Below are positions 9,560 to 18,061 of a DNA stretch of 64,000 bases, one piece after another. Origin of the DNA: Curtobacterium sp. MR_MD2014. Its GTDB lineage: Bacteria > Actinomycetota > Actinomycetes > Actinomycetales > Microbacteriaceae. The notes under the pieces were generated by a model. The model did not search any database and had not been told where the DNA came from. It was given only the letters and a program-made list of their open reading frames with translations. The stretch spans positions 2,046,001-2,110,000 of the forward strand of contig NZ_CP009755.1 in NCBI RefSeq assembly GCF_000772085.1. Direction: 5' to 3'. Numbering within the stretch: the stretch's first letter is position 1; every line of letters begins with the position of its first letter. Made by a program: the position numbers and the translations under genes.

Positions 9560-11398
9560 ATGTGCGGCATCATCGCGGCGCGCGTCAGCGACGACGTGAC
9601 CCCCTTCCTGCTCGACGGTCTCGAACGGCTGGAGTACCGGGGGTACGACTCCGTCGGCGTCGCGGTACGGACCGCCGCCGGTCGGATCGCCACGGTCCGG
9701 TCGGTGTCCCGCGTCGCGGACCTGCGGGCGGACCTCGCTGCACGGGCGGCCGCAGTACCGGCAGAGGACGCCTCGACCGGGCTCGGCATCGGGCACACCC
9801 GCTGGGCGACCTGCGGGACGGTGCGCGAGGAGAACGCGCACCCGCACGCCGACTGCTCCGGCCGGATCAGCGTCGTGCACAACGGGACCGTCGAGAACGC
9901 GGGACGGTTGCGGGCGACGCTCGAGCAGCAGGGGCACGTGTTCCGGTCCGAGGTCGACTCCGAGGTCATCGGGCACCTGGTCGAGCGTGCACTCCGCGTC
10001 GATCCCGACCTCGTGCTCGCGGTGCAGATCGCGACCGCGCAACTGCGGGGCTCCTGGGCGATCGTCGTGCTCGACGCCCGGGACGGCCGCATGGTCGCCG
10101 CCGCGAACCGGTCGCCCCTCGTCGTCGCACGCTCGGCACGGGGTGACTTCGTCGCGAGCGACGTCGGCACCATCGCCCGGTGGTGCGAGACCTTCGTGCC
10201 GCTCCGGGACGGCGACGTCGTCGAGCTCGGCGAGGCGTGGAGCTGGTCGTCGGAGGGCATCGCCGTGCCCGTGCCCTTCCCCACCCCGTCCCCGTTCGCC
10301 ACGACCGCGCTCGACGTCGACCTCGGCGACCACCCGGACCACACGGCCAAGGAGATCGCCGAACAGCCCCGGGTCGTCGCCGACCTGCTCGAGCGCGTCC
10401 GGCAGCGCACGGCGGACGGCAGCACCTGGACGGGGCTCGGGCTGCCGGCGTTCGATCGGCTCGCCGTGGTGGCCTGCGGGACGTCGCTGCACGCCGGCCA
10501 GGTCGTCGCCGGCACCGCGCGCACCCTCGGCGGCGTGCCCACCGACATCGTCGTCGCGAGCGAGGTGGACCACGCCGTCCTCGGTCGCGGCACCCTCGTC
10601 GTCGCCATCAGCCAGTCCGGGGAGACCGCGGACGTCCTCCGGGCGCTCGACCGGCTCGACGACCGGTACCCGGTCCTGGCGCTGACGGACGACGTGCACT
10701 CGTCCCTCGCCCGCCGAGCCGACGCGGTGCTCGCCTGCCACACCGGCCCCGAGGTCGGGCTCGCCGCGACGAAGACCTTCACGGCGCAGGTGGTCGTCGG
10801 CGTGACCGCGGTCCTGTCGGCACTGGTCGCCTCGGGCCGGCTCGAGCCGACCCGCGCCGCAGCCCTGGTCGACGAGCTCTCCGGACTGCCCGAGCGGATG
10901 GCGGCCGCCGCCGCGGTCGCAGCCGAGCGCATCCCGCTCCTGGCCGCGACGGTCCGGGACGCGCCCGGGTTCCTGTTCGTCGGCCGCGGGCCCGGGCTGC
11001 CCTACGCAGCCGAGGGTGCGCTGAAGGTGGAGGAGCTCGCCTACCGGTGGGCACGGTCCTGCCCCGTCGGTGAGCTCAAGCACGGTCCGCTCGCGCTCGT
11101 CGACGACGGCACCCCGGTCGTGGTGGTCGACCACGGGGACCCGCGCATCGCCTCCGCCGTCGCCGAGGTCCGGGCCCGCGGCGGCCTCGTCGTCACGATC
11201 GGCGGTGCGGGCTCCGACGTACCGGCGATCGCCGACCGCGCGGAGGCCACCGACCTGGCCTGGGGACGGTCGCTCGCACCCTGGGGTCCGGTCGAGGCGG
11301 TCGTGCCCCTGCAGATGCTGGCGCGTGAACTCGCGCTGCAGCTCGGTTGCGCGGTGGACAAGCCCCGCGCCGCCGCGAGGTCGGTGACGGTCGAGTAG
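9560..11398 (+). CDS. glmS: Glutamine--fructose-6-phosphate aminotransferase (divergent GlmS paralogue)
   Basis: This 612-residue enzyme has an N-terminal glutaminase domain (MCGIIAA with catalytic Cys2 after Met removal; HTRWAT; VHNGTVENAGRLRATL) and two C-terminal SIS sugar-isomerase domains (ACGTSLHAG, ISQSGETADVL, EGALKVEELAYRWA, GELKHGPLALV, ending DKPRAAARSVTVE). The family makes glucosamine 6-phosphate for cell-wall precursors. The sequence departs from typical GlmS at several places (IIAARVSDD rather than IVGYVG near the start; HTRWATCGTVRE; EELAYRWARSCPVGE in the isomerase). It is not next to glmM, so a second, specialised copy is likely. The long frame upstream of ATG 9560 crosses the palindrome and is not coding. 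Confidence 0.88.
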   Translation: MCGIIAARVSDDVTPFLLDGLERLEYRGYDSVGVAVRTAAGRIATVRSVSRVADLRADLAARAAAVPAEDASTGLGIGHTRWATCGTVREENAHPHADCSGRISVVHNGTVENAGRLRATLEQQGHVFRSEVDSEVIGHLVERALRVDPDLVLAVQIATAQLRGSWAIVVLDARDGRMVAAANRSPLVVARSARGDFVASDVGTIARWCETFVPLRDGDVVELGEAWSWSSEGIAVPVPFPTPSPFATTALDVDLGDHPDHTAKEIAEQPRVVADLLERVRQRTADGSTWTGLGLPAFDRLAVVACGTSLHAGQVVAGTARTLGGVPTDIVVASEVDHAVLGRGTLVVAISQSGETADVLRALDRLDDRYPVLALTDDVHSSLARRADAVLACHTGPEVGLAATKTFTAQVVVGVTAVLSALVASGRLEPTRAAALVDELSGLPERMAAAAAVAAERIPLLAATVRDAPGFLFVGRGPGLPYAAEGALKVEELAYRWARSCPVGELKHGPLALVDDGTPVVVVDHGDPRIASAVAEVRARGGLVVTIGGAGSDVPAIADRAEATDLAWGRSLAPWGPVEAVVPLQMLARELALQLGCAVDKPRAAARSVTVE

Positions 11399-11406
11399 CC
11401 AGGCAC

Positions 11407-11511
11407 GTGCAGCGCAACCGGGTGACGGTGTTCCTCGTCGTCCTGACCGGCCTCGCGGTCGTCGCGACGGTCGTCGTGGTGGTGCTCGTCGTCGTGGACG
11501 CCGTCCACTGA
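11407..11511 (+). CDS. Possible 34-residue single-helix membrane protein
   Basis: GTG 11407 opens a frame of 34 codons: MQRNRVTVFLVVLTG followed by a Val-rich stretch and VVVDAVH. The N-terminus is basic and one hydrophobic helix of about 24 residues follows, the shape of a small membrane peptide. It lies eight bases after glmS and 54 bases before the M50-like gene, so it could be read in the same transcript. No Shine-Dalgarno is obvious, and Val-rich GTC/GTG runs can arise by chance here, so this is tentative. Confidence 0.35.
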   Translation: MQRNRVTVFLVVLTGLAVVATVVVVVLVVVDAVH

Positions 11512-11565
11512 CCCGACGGCCCGCGCGGTCAGCGTCCTCTTGGTGGGTGCTGCCATCCTGGCGTC

Positions 11566-12279
11566 TTGACCGCAGCAGCCCCGCCCCTCGTGTTCGTCGC
11601 CGTCCTGGTCGGCGCCGTCCTGCCCGTCGTGCCCCTGGTCGGCCGGGTCGCCCGGATCGCGGCCACCATCGTGCACGAGGTCGGCCACTGCGTCGTCGTG
11701 GTGCCGTTCGGCGGACGCATCGACCGGATCGACCTGCACGCCGACGGCTCCGGCGAGGCCTGGGTCCGACTCGGGCGCGTGCCGGCGGCGATCCGCTGGC
11801 TGGTCCGGGTCCTCAACCTCTTCGCCGGGTACAGCGCGCCGCTCTGGGCCGGGGTGCTGCTCGTCTCCGGGGTGCTCCAGGGGTCGCGGTGGCTCCCCGT
11901 GGTGGTGCTCGCCGTCGTCGGCCTGGTGGCCCTGGCGTTCGTGCGGAACTGGTTCGGCCTGCTCGTCGTGCTCGGCTTCGACGCGCTCGCGCTGTGGGTG
12001 GCGGTCCGGCCGTCGGAGGCCACCGTGCTCGTCGTCGCGGCGGTCGGCACCGCGTTCGTGGTGGACGGTCTGCGGTCCCTCGTGCACGTCGCCCGCTGGC
12101 TGCTGACCGGCGCCCGGGTGCAGACGGACTTCCACATCGCCGCCGCCGAGATGCGGGTGCCGGCCGTGCTGTGGTTCGTGCTCTTCGTGGCGGTGAACGG
12201 GGTGGCGGTGTGGCTCGCCCGGGAGCCGCTCCTCGCCACGTGGGACACCGTCGCCGCCGGGGTGCGCACACTGTTCTGA
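11566..12279 (+). CDS. M50-family-like integral membrane metalloprotease
   Basis: The 237-residue protein has about six membrane helices and a HEVGH zinc motif at residues 37-41 inside the second hydrophobic segment (ATIVHEVGHCVVVVPFGG). This is the arrangement of M50B-like site-2 proteases. A second conserved ligand Asp (NPDG in classical members) is not obvious; VDGLRSL near 168 is only a weak candidate. The true activity is therefore uncertain. The start is TTG 11566, which stands 6 bases after CATCCT (11554-11559). A GTG at 11589 is an alternative. Possible roles are cleavage of an anti-sigma factor or a small membrane protein, but nothing here proves a target. Confidence 0.7.
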   Translation: MTAAAPPLVFVAVLVGAVLPVVPLVGRVARIAATIVHEVGHCVVVVPFGGRIDRIDLHADGSGEAWVRLGRVPAAIRWLVRVLNLFAGYSAPLWAGVLLVSGVLQGSRWLPVVVLAVVGLVALAFVRNWFGLLVVLGFDALALWVAVRPSEATVLVVAAVGTAFVVDGLRSLVHVARWLLTGARVQTDFHIAAAEMRVPAVLWFVLFVAVNGVAVWLAREPLLATWDTVAAGVRTLF

Positions 12280-12331
12280 CCCGGGGCCGAGGCGTCGGCG
12301 GGCCGGCGTCGGCAGCCCGGCCGCGCTCCTG

Positions 12332-12427
12332 CGACATCGCACGCGTCGATCGACCGGTGCGGTGTCGAACGATGCACACGCACACGATGCCGGCGCACGA
12401 ACCGTCCCACGCGTCGATCGACACGCG
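12332..12427. repeat. Two copies of a CACGCGTCGATCGAC-centred intergenic element
   Basis: The 15-mer CACGCGTCGATCGAC occurs at 12340-12354 and again at 12408-12422 in the gap before the NUDIX gene. A third near-copy (CACGCGTCGATGGAC, 43408-43422) lies in another intergenic region. The flank CTGCGACA seen on the left here recurs on the other side of the third copy in inverted orientation, so the unit is partly palindromic. Function is unknown. Confidence 0.5.
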
Positions 12428-12471
12428 TCTCGTCGCGTACACGTACCCGTCCGCCGTGCCACGATCGTCGG

Positions 12472-13062
12472 ATGCGCCCCGCCGATGTCCTCGCCGCGCT
12501 CACCGACGCGCCGTCGCCCGACCGCGAGCGGTTCGTCGGGTTCGTCCGCAGCACCGGGGATGCTGCACTCGACCGGTCCCTCGGCACGGAGCACCTGACG
12601 GCGTCGTGCTTCGTGTTCTCGCCCGACCGGTCCCGCGTCCTGCTCTGCCTGCACCGCAAGGGCCGGTTCTGGGTGCAGTTCGGCGGGCACCTCGAGGCGC
12701 AGGACCCCGACCTGGCCGGGGCGGCTCGGCGCGAGGCCCGCGAGGAGTCCGGCATCGTCGGCCTCGAGCTCGACGACGGCGTCGTGGCCGACCTGGACCA
12801 CCACGACCTGCACGGCGGCTTCTCCTGCGCGGCGCACTGGGACGTCGGCTTCGTCGCCACGGCGGACCCCTCCACCCGGACGACGGTGAGCCACGAGAGC
12901 GAGGACGTCCGGTGGTTCCCCGTCGACGCGCTCCCGGAGCCGATCGCCCCGGGACTCCCCCGACGCCTCGCCGCACTGCTCGCCGGAGCAGACACAGACA
13001 CAGACCCAGACGCAGACGTGAGCACGGCCGCTCCCGCTCGGGGTGGCACCGCCGGCCCGTAA
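12472..13062 (+). CDS. NUDIX hydrolase
   Basis: The 196-residue protein has a NUDIX box starting GGHLEAQDPDLAG and ending in REAREESGI (about residues 71-95), the magnesium-binding helix that hydrolyses nucleoside diphosphates linked to another group. The upstream ASCFVFSPDRSRVLLCLHRKGRFWVQFG strands also fit. The box has one more residue than the classical GX5EX7REUXEEXGU, as in the GGHxE...D subfamily. The last 30 residues are low-complexity (TDTDPDAD repeats). ATG 12472 follows a weak CACGAT hexamer by six bases. The substrate cannot be named. Confidence 0.88.
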   Translation: MRPADVLAALTDAPSPDRERFVGFVRSTGDAALDRSLGTEHLTASCFVFSPDRSRVLLCLHRKGRFWVQFGGHLEAQDPDLAGAARREAREESGIVGLELDDGVVADLDHHDLHGGFSCAAHWDVGFVATADPSTRTTVSHESEDVRWFPVDALPEPIAPGLPRRLAALLAGADTDTDPDADVSTAAPARGGTAGP

Positions 13063-13137
13063 CCCGACGCCGCAATGCCCCACCGGCCCGTCCGGCCTGC
13101 GAGAGTACCCGCACGACGGACACGCCAGGAGGACCCC

Positions 13138-14541
13138 ATGTCGAACGACGGCCACGGCTTCGCCACCGAGCAGGTGCACGGCGGGTTCCTGCCCGACACC
13201 GCACACGGAGCGCGGGTCCCCGCGATCCACATGACCTCGGGCTTCCTCTTCGACGACTTCGAGCAGGCCCGCGAGCGCTTCGCCGGTGCCGACGACGGGT
13301 ACACCTACACACGGCTGGGCAACCCGACGAACGCCGACGTCGAGCGCCGCGTCGCACTGCTCGAACGGAGCGCCGAGGCGATCCTCGTCGGCAGCGGCCA
13401 GGCGGCGGTGACGGTGGCGCTCCTCGGGCTCCTGCAGGCGGGCGACCACGTCGTGAGCGCCCGGAGCATCTACGAGGGCACGAAGGGCCTGCTCCTGCAG
13501 AACCTGGCGCGCCTCGGCATCGAGGTCGACTTCGTCGCGGACCAGCGCGACCTCGACGCGTGGGCCCGCGCGGTCCGACCGAACACGAAGCTCTTCTTCG
13601 CCGAGACGATCCCCAACCCGAAGAACGACGTCCTCGACATCGCCGGGGTCGCCGACACCGCGCACCGGGCGGGCGTGCCGTTCGTCGTGGACAACACCCT
13701 GGCGACGCCGTACCTGGTGCGCCCGGTCGAGCACGGCGCCGACGTCGTGGTGCACTCCGCGTCGAAGTTCCTCTCCGGGCACGGTGCCGGCCTCGGCGGG
13801 CTCGTCGTCGACGGCGGGACCTTCGACTGGGGCCGTACGCCGGAACGCTTCGCCCACCTCACGACGCCGGACCGCGCCCTCGGCGGGCAGAGCTACGTCG
13901 AGCGCCACGGCAGCCGGGCCTTCGCGGTGTACGCGCGTGACGTCGTCGCGTCGCGGATCGGTCCGACGCCGTCGCCCTTCAACGCCTTCCTGCTGCGTCA
14001 GGGCATCGAGACGCTGTCGCTCCGCGTCGAGCGCCACGTCGCGAACGCGCTGGCCGTCGCGTCCTTCCTGGAGCGCCAGCCGGAGGTGACGAGCGTCGAC
14101 CACGCGGGGCTCGCCTCCAGTCCGTACCACGACCTCGCCCAGCGCTACCTGCCCCGTGGGGCCGGCTCGGTCTTCGCCTTCACGCTCGCCGGTGGCGAGC
14201 CGGCCGCCCGCGCCTTCATCGACGCGGTGCAGCTCATCAGTCGGATGACCCACCTGGGTGACGTGCGCTCGCTCGTGCTGCACCCCGCGACCACCACGCA
14301 CGCCGGCCGCACCGCGGCCGAGCGGGCCGAGCTCGGCATCGGCGACGGCCTGGTCCGGCTGTCCGTCGGCATCGAGGACGTCACCGACCTGCTCGCCGAC
14401 GTGGAGCGCGGCCTCGCGGCGGTGCGTGCGGCCACCGGACGGGACGGCGCCGGCCTGGAGGCCCGCCCCGCCCCCGCCACGGAGGTCGCGGCCCTCGCAC
14501 GCGCCGTCCCGCAGGGCCACCTCGTCGGGCAGGAGGTCTGA
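13138..14541 (+). CDS. metY: O-acetylhomoserine sulfhydrylase, Cys/Met PLP enzyme
   Basis: The 467-residue enzyme belongs to the Cys/Met-metabolism PLP family. Visible marks are the N-terminal TEQVHGGF and the YTYTRLGNPTNADVERRVALLE block, the GSGQAAVTVALL cofactor region, VDNTLATPYL, and the PLP lysine in VHSASKFLSGHGAGLGG. The length and the C-terminal MTHLGDVRSLVLHPATTTHAG match MetY, which makes homocysteine from O-acetylhomoserine and sulfide. The start has an AGGAGG five bases upstream. The next gene, a flavin monooxygenase, begins two bases after its stop, linking sulfide assimilation with release of sulfur or nitrogen from organic compounds. Confidence 0.9.
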   Translation: MSNDGHGFATEQVHGGFLPDTAHGARVPAIHMTSGFLFDDFEQARERFAGADDGYTYTRLGNPTNADVERRVALLERSAEAILVGSGQAAVTVALLGLLQAGDHVVSARSIYEGTKGLLLQNLARLGIEVDFVADQRDLDAWARAVRPNTKLFFAETIPNPKNDVLDIAGVADTAHRAGVPFVVDNTLATPYLVRPVEHGADVVVHSASKFLSGHGAGLGGLVVDGGTFDWGRTPERFAHLTTPDRALGGQSYVERHGSRAFAVYARDVVASRIGPTPSPFNAFLLRQGIETLSLRVERHVANALAVASFLERQPEVTSVDHAGLASSPYHDLAQRYLPRGAGSVFAFTLAGGEPAARAFIDAVQLISRMTHLGDVRSLVLHPATTTHAGRTAAERAELGIGDGLVRLSVGIEDVTDLLADVERGLAAVRAATGRDGAGLEARPAPATEVAALARAVPQGHLVGQEV

Positions 14542-14543
14542 CG

Positions 14544-15848
14544 GTGGGCGACCTGCAGCACTTCGGGTACTTCTTCTCGCGGGGGTTCGGCCCGCAGGCC
14601 TGGGGACGGTCCGACTGGGACTGGGGCCACGACTGGACGAAGCCCGACCTGTACCAGCAGTCCGTCCGGGCGCTCGAGCAGGCGGGGATGGACCTCGTGA
14701 TCGCCGAGGACGCGATCTCCCTCGGCAGTCCGGCGACCCTCGACCTGCGGATCCGGCAGGCGTACGGCGGTCCGAAGCACGACCCGCTGCTGCTCGCGCC
14801 GTACCTGTTCGCGGTGACGCAGCACATCGGCATCGCACCGACGGTGAACGCCGGCATCACACCGCCGTACCTCGCCGCGCGGCAGGCCGCGACACTCGCG
14901 CACCTGTCCTCGGACCGCTTCGGGCTGAACGTCGTGACCGACACCGGCAGCGCCCGGCACGTCGGTGCGGCACCGCTCCCGCACGACGCCGCGTACGACC
15001 GCGCCGAGGAGTGGATCACGCTGCTCCGACGGCTCTGGCACTCGTGGGGCGACGGCTACGTCGGGGACCCGACGGACTGGCACTTCGCCGACGGCGACGC
15101 ACTCGACGCGTTCCACCACGAGGGCGCGTACTTCACCGCCGACGGCCCGCTCAATGCGCTCCCGCTCGACGCTGACCCGATCGTGGTCTCCCCCGGCGGA
15201 TCCGGACGCGGGCTCGGGTTCGCCGGGACGCACTCGGACGTGCAGCTCGCACTCGCACCGTTGACGGCCGAGGCGGTCCGTGCGTACCGGTCCCGGGTGC
15301 TGACCGCCGCGGCCGACGCCGGGCGCAGCGCGGACGACCTGCGGGTGCTGTTCGTGCTCAAGCCGGTCCTGGTGCCCTCGGTCGAGGAGGCCGAGCGGGT
15401 CGTCGCCGCGTCACGACACCCGTCGGATGCCGATCTCCGAGCCGCCGCCGTCGCGTGGTCGAGCGACTCCGAGACGGACCTGCTCGCCCTCGACCTGGAC
15501 GCACCGATCCCGGACGGGACCTTCGGCGACCACGTGTCCGCGGGCACGGTCCGTGGGCTGGTCGGGGACACGCCGGACGCGCCCCTCCGGGAACTCCTGA
15601 CCCGGAAGGCCCGGCTCGGGCGGATCAGCGCGCGCGAGGGGTTCGTCGGGACGGCCGAGGAGTTCGCGGACTTCGTGGAGGAGCTCGGGGCGGACGCGGA
15701 CAACGACGGGTTCATCCTGTCCGGCGACCTGCACCCGGCGCAGGTGTACCGGCTGACGGGCGACCTCGTGCCCGCACTGCGCCGCCGGGGGCTGCTGCGC
15801 CGGGAGTACGGCGACGGCGGCCTGCGGGCGAACCTGTTCGACTTCTGA
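14544..15848 (+). CDS. FMN-dependent monooxygenase, NtaA/SnaA/DszA (LLM class) family
   Basis: This 434-residue protein is a class C flavin monooxygenase of the bacterial luciferase fold. Segments such as AGMDLVIAEDAISLG, GIAPTVNAGITPPYLAARQAATLAHLSSDRFGLNVVTDTG and PIVVSPGGSGRGLGFAGTHSDVQLA match the NtaA/SnaA/SoxA/DszA/EmoA group. These enzymes use reduced flavin from a partner reductase to attack nitrilotriacetate, EDTA, dibenzothiophene sulfone and similar substrates. GTG 14544 starts two bases after metY, so an operon is clear. A sulfur-scavenging role (feeding sulfite or sulfide to MetY) is a reasonable inference. No reductase gene is adjacent. It converges with the lysine-tailed gene across 20 bases. 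Confidence 0.87.
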   Translation: MGDLQHFGYFFSRGFGPQAWGRSDWDWGHDWTKPDLYQQSVRALEQAGMDLVIAEDAISLGSPATLDLRIRQAYGGPKHDPLLLAPYLFAVTQHIGIAPTVNAGITPPYLAARQAATLAHLSSDRFGLNVVTDTGSARHVGAAPLPHDAAYDRAEEWITLLRRLWHSWGDGYVGDPTDWHFADGDALDAFHHEGAYFTADGPLNALPLDADPIVVSPGGSGRGLGFAGTHSDVQLALAPLTAEAVRAYRSRVLTAAADAGRSADDLRVLFVLKPVLVPSVEEAERVVAASRHPSDADLRAAAVAWSSDSETDLLALDLDAPIPDGTFGDHVSAGTVRGLVGDTPDAPLRELLTRKARLGRISAREGFVGTAEEFADFVEELGADADNDGFILSGDLHPAQVYRLTGDLVPALRRRGLLRREYGDGGLRANLFDF

Positions 15849-15868
15849 CCCGGCCCTACCGCGTGGTC

Positions 15869-16687
15869 CTACTGCTTCTTGTCGGACTTCTTCTTGTCGG
15901 ACTGCTTCTTGTCGGACTTCTTCTTGTCCTTGTTCTTGCCGGACTTCTTCTTCTTGTCCTTCTTCTTCTTGTCGGACTGCTTCTCGTCCTTGTCCTTGGT
16001 CTTCTTGCCCTCGTCCTGCTCGCCGGGCTGTTCCGCCGGGAAGTCGTCGTCGACCGCCGTGCGCGGGGCGCGGACACCGGAGGGCGCGATCCCGTCGACC
16101 GGCTCGACCACGACGGACGTGCCGGTGTCCGAGAGCACGTCGACCTGCTGCTCCTCGACCACGGGTGCCAGGGCGTCCTCGACCCGCTCCACCACGAGCT
16201 CCGCCCCGTCCTCGGCGAGCCGCAGGAGCGCCTGGGCAGCACGGACCCGCGTGGTGGTCCTCCGTGCGAGCACGTCGGCCCGGGCTCCCTCGAGGAACCC
16301 ACGCAGCGCCCGCTCCACCGCCGAGCGACCACGCGGCGCCGACCGATCGAGGCGGTCGAACTCGCCGGCGATGCCCGCGACGTCGTCCTCGACGTGCTCG
16401 TCGCGCACCGACGTCACCAGCGCGGCCACCGCCCACGCTGCCCGTTCGACCGCGGCCGAGCGCTGGTCGAGCACGACGAGCATCTCGAACACGGTGCCGT
16501 ACGACACCGTCTCGAGGCGCACCGGCTCGGCACCACGACCGCGGACGACGAGCCGTGACCCGGGCGTCGGCAGCCAGGCGACGACGGCGGCGACGGTCGC
16601 AACGGACCCCACGATCCGCTCGTACTCCGCCAGTCCCAGACGGTCCTGCTCGCGCAGACGGACTCGGATCGCGATCTCCTGCACCAC
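15869..16687 (-). CDS. Unknown protein with a lysine-rich C-terminal tail
   Basis: I do not recognise this 272-residue protein. Residues 1-220 look folded: mixed strands and helices (EIAIRVRLREQDRLGL, RLVVRGRGAEPVRLETV) and a helical middle rich in Ala/Arg. The last 45-50 residues are almost only Lys, Asp, Ser and Gln, in SDKKK and SDKKQ repeats. The coding DNA shows the same short repeat (cttcttgtcgga) over 15871-15975. A GGGAGGG Shine-Dalgarno precedes GTG 16687. TACTGT (16740-16745, minus) may be the -10. Lys-rich tails bind nucleic acids or acidic surfaces in other proteins. Its place just downstream of ssrA may be meaningful or chance. Confidence 0.7.
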   Translation of the reverse strand: MVQEIAIRVRLREQDRLGLAEYERIVGSVATVAAVVAWLPTPGSRLVVRGRGAEPVRLETVSYGTVFEMLVVLDQRSAAVERAAWAVAALVTSVRDEHVEDDVAGIAGEFDRLDRSAPRGRSAVERALRGFLEGARADVLARRTTTRVRAAQALLRLAEDGAELVVERVEDALAPVVEEQQVDVLSDTGTSVVVEPVDGIAPSGVRAPRTAVDDDFPAEQPGEQDEGKKTKDKDEKQSDKKKKDKKKKSGKNKDKKKSDKKQSDKKKSDKKQ

Positions 16688-16768
16688 GTGCTGCCCTCCC
16701 GGTCGGGTCGACGCAGGACCAGCCCCGCGCTCGCTCCGGACAGTAGTCCGGGACCCCGGGGGAACGAC

Positions 16769-16810
16769 GAACGCCCCGGCGCCGTCCTGGGGGACGACGA
16801 CGGGGCGTTC
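16769..16810 (-). terminator. Hairpin downstream of ssrA
   Basis: GAACGCCCCG (16769-16778) pairs with CGGGGCGTTC (16801-16810), with extra pairing inside. It lies 52 bases past the tmRNA 3' end on the minus strand and is the natural terminator for ssrA. Confidence 0.7.
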
Positions 16811-16861
16811 GGGTGGCGATCTCGGTTCGATCAGCGCGACAGCGGCTCGACGGCACGGCGT

Positions 16862-17239
16862 TGGTGGAGATGGGGGGAATCGAACCCCCGTCCATCGCTG
16901 CGGTTCGACGTCTTCTACGGGCGTATCCGGATGAGTCGTTCTGCTCGGCCCCGTCCTTTGCTACCGGCTTCTAGGACGACGGGCCCAGTCTCAGTGCAAG
17001 TCCCGCACGGCCCTGAGGCGCAACCGTGCAGCAAGTCCTCTGGATGACGCCGGAACTCAGGTTAGAAGACGATCACCTGGCCGACGGACTTCATGTGCTG
17101 GGCTGCTTACGCAGCGAGAGCGAAGTCAGTGCGCTTGGAATTGGCACTTGTTGTTTTCCACGGATCGTTCACGAGATGACCGTGGGTCCTCGGCCCGCTT
17201 CCCGTCGGCACACAGGCAATGTCGAAACCGATCATCCCC
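16862..17239 (-). ncRNA. ssrA: Transfer-messenger RNA (tmRNA)
   Basis: The 3' end reads GGGGGTTCGATTCCCCCCAT then CTCCACCA: a T-arm with TTCGA and an encoded CCA. The 5' end GGGGATGATCGGTTTCGACA pairs with it (GGGGATG with CATCTCC). The internal tag frame (17145-17107) encodes ANSKRTDFALAA followed by TAA, a typical actinobacterial degradation tag ending in ALAA. tmRNA rescues ribosomes stalled on broken messages, with SmpB as its partner. smpB lies 133 bases upstream on the same strand. Both ends are set from pairing and could be off by one or two bases. Confidence 0.97.
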
Positions 17240-17371
17240 GTACGGGCCGTGACGTGCGAGCCGCTGTCACGCTGTTGAGTTGCCAATGCTCCCCGTGAGG
17301 AGCGGACCCCAGCCTAGCGGGGTGTGCTGGACGACGCCACCGACGTTCGCCGAGGGCTCACCCCGCCGCGC

Positions 17372-17848
17372 TCACTCGCCGAGGCGGTTGCGCGAGCGCA
17401 TGGCGCGCTCGGCCTCGCGCTTGTCGGTCTTCTCGCGCAGGGCCTGACGCTTGTCGAACTCGCGCTTGCCCTTGGCGACCGCGATCTCGACCTTCGCCCG
17501 GCCGTCGTGGAAGTAGATCTTCATCGGCACGAGCGTGTACCCGCCCTGCGCGGTCTTGTGCGAGATCTTCACGATCTGCTGCTTGTGCAGGAGGAGCTTG
17601 CGCTTCCGCCGCGGCGCGTGGTTGTTCCACGTCCCCTCGGTGTACTCGGGGATGTGCACGGAGTCGAGCCAGGCCTCGCCACCGTCGATGAACGCGTAGC
17701 CGTCGACGAGTGAGGCCCGCCCCTCGCGGAGGGACTTCACCTCGGTACCCGAGAGCACCATGCCCGCCTCGTACGTGTCCTCGATCAGGTAGTCGTGGCG
17801 CGCGCGACGGTTGGTCGCCACGATCTTCTCGCCGCGTTCCTTCGCCAT
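17372..17848 (-). CDS. smpB: SsrA-binding protein
   Basis: The 158-residue protein matches SmpB throughout: [31 protein letters not shown], then the IPEY...[14 protein letters not shown] region and the basic C-terminal tail ([25 protein letters not shown]) that mimics mRNA in the ribosomal decoding channel. It binds the tRNA-like part of tmRNA. ATG 17848 has an AAGGGAG upstream. It follows ftsX on the same strand after a gap holding a hairpin and lies just upstream of ssrA, so both parts of trans-translation sit together. Confidence 0.97.
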   Translation of the reverse strand: MAKERGEKIVATNRRARHDYLIEDTYEAGMVLSGTEVKSLREGRASLVDGYAFIDGGEAWLDSVHIPEYTEGTWNNHAPRRKRKLLLHKQQIVKISHKTAQGGYTLVPMKIYFHDGRAKVEIAVAKGKREFDKRQALREKTDKREAERAMRSRNRLGE

Positions 17849-17920
17849 GATGACTCCCTTCGTGACCGGGCACGGGCCCCGGTGCTGCTGCGCAGCCCTA
17901 CAGCCTAGTGAACACGACGA

Positions 17921-17949
17921 CCGCGGCGCACCTTCCCGGCGCGCCGCGG
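17921..17949 (-). terminator. Hairpin downstream of ftsX
   Basis: A 9-bp perfect stem, CCGCGGCGC (17921-17929) with GCGCCGCGG (17941-17949), lies about 110 bases after the ftsX stop and before smpB. It is a likely ftsEX terminator without a T-run. Confidence 0.55.
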
Positions 17950-18061
17950 TGCGCCGGCGACCCGAGGCTCGCGCATGCGGACACGTTCACGGCAGGACCA
18001 CCGCGAAGATGTCCGCCACGGCGAGCCTCGCGCCGGACGATCGACCGCCGCCCGGGCTGTC

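Noticed and set aside
16862..17239. A tRNA gene at the T-arm-like sequence near 16880
   Set aside because: The sequence is the 3' end of ssrA; no anticodon arm is present and the matching 5' acceptor half is at 17239.
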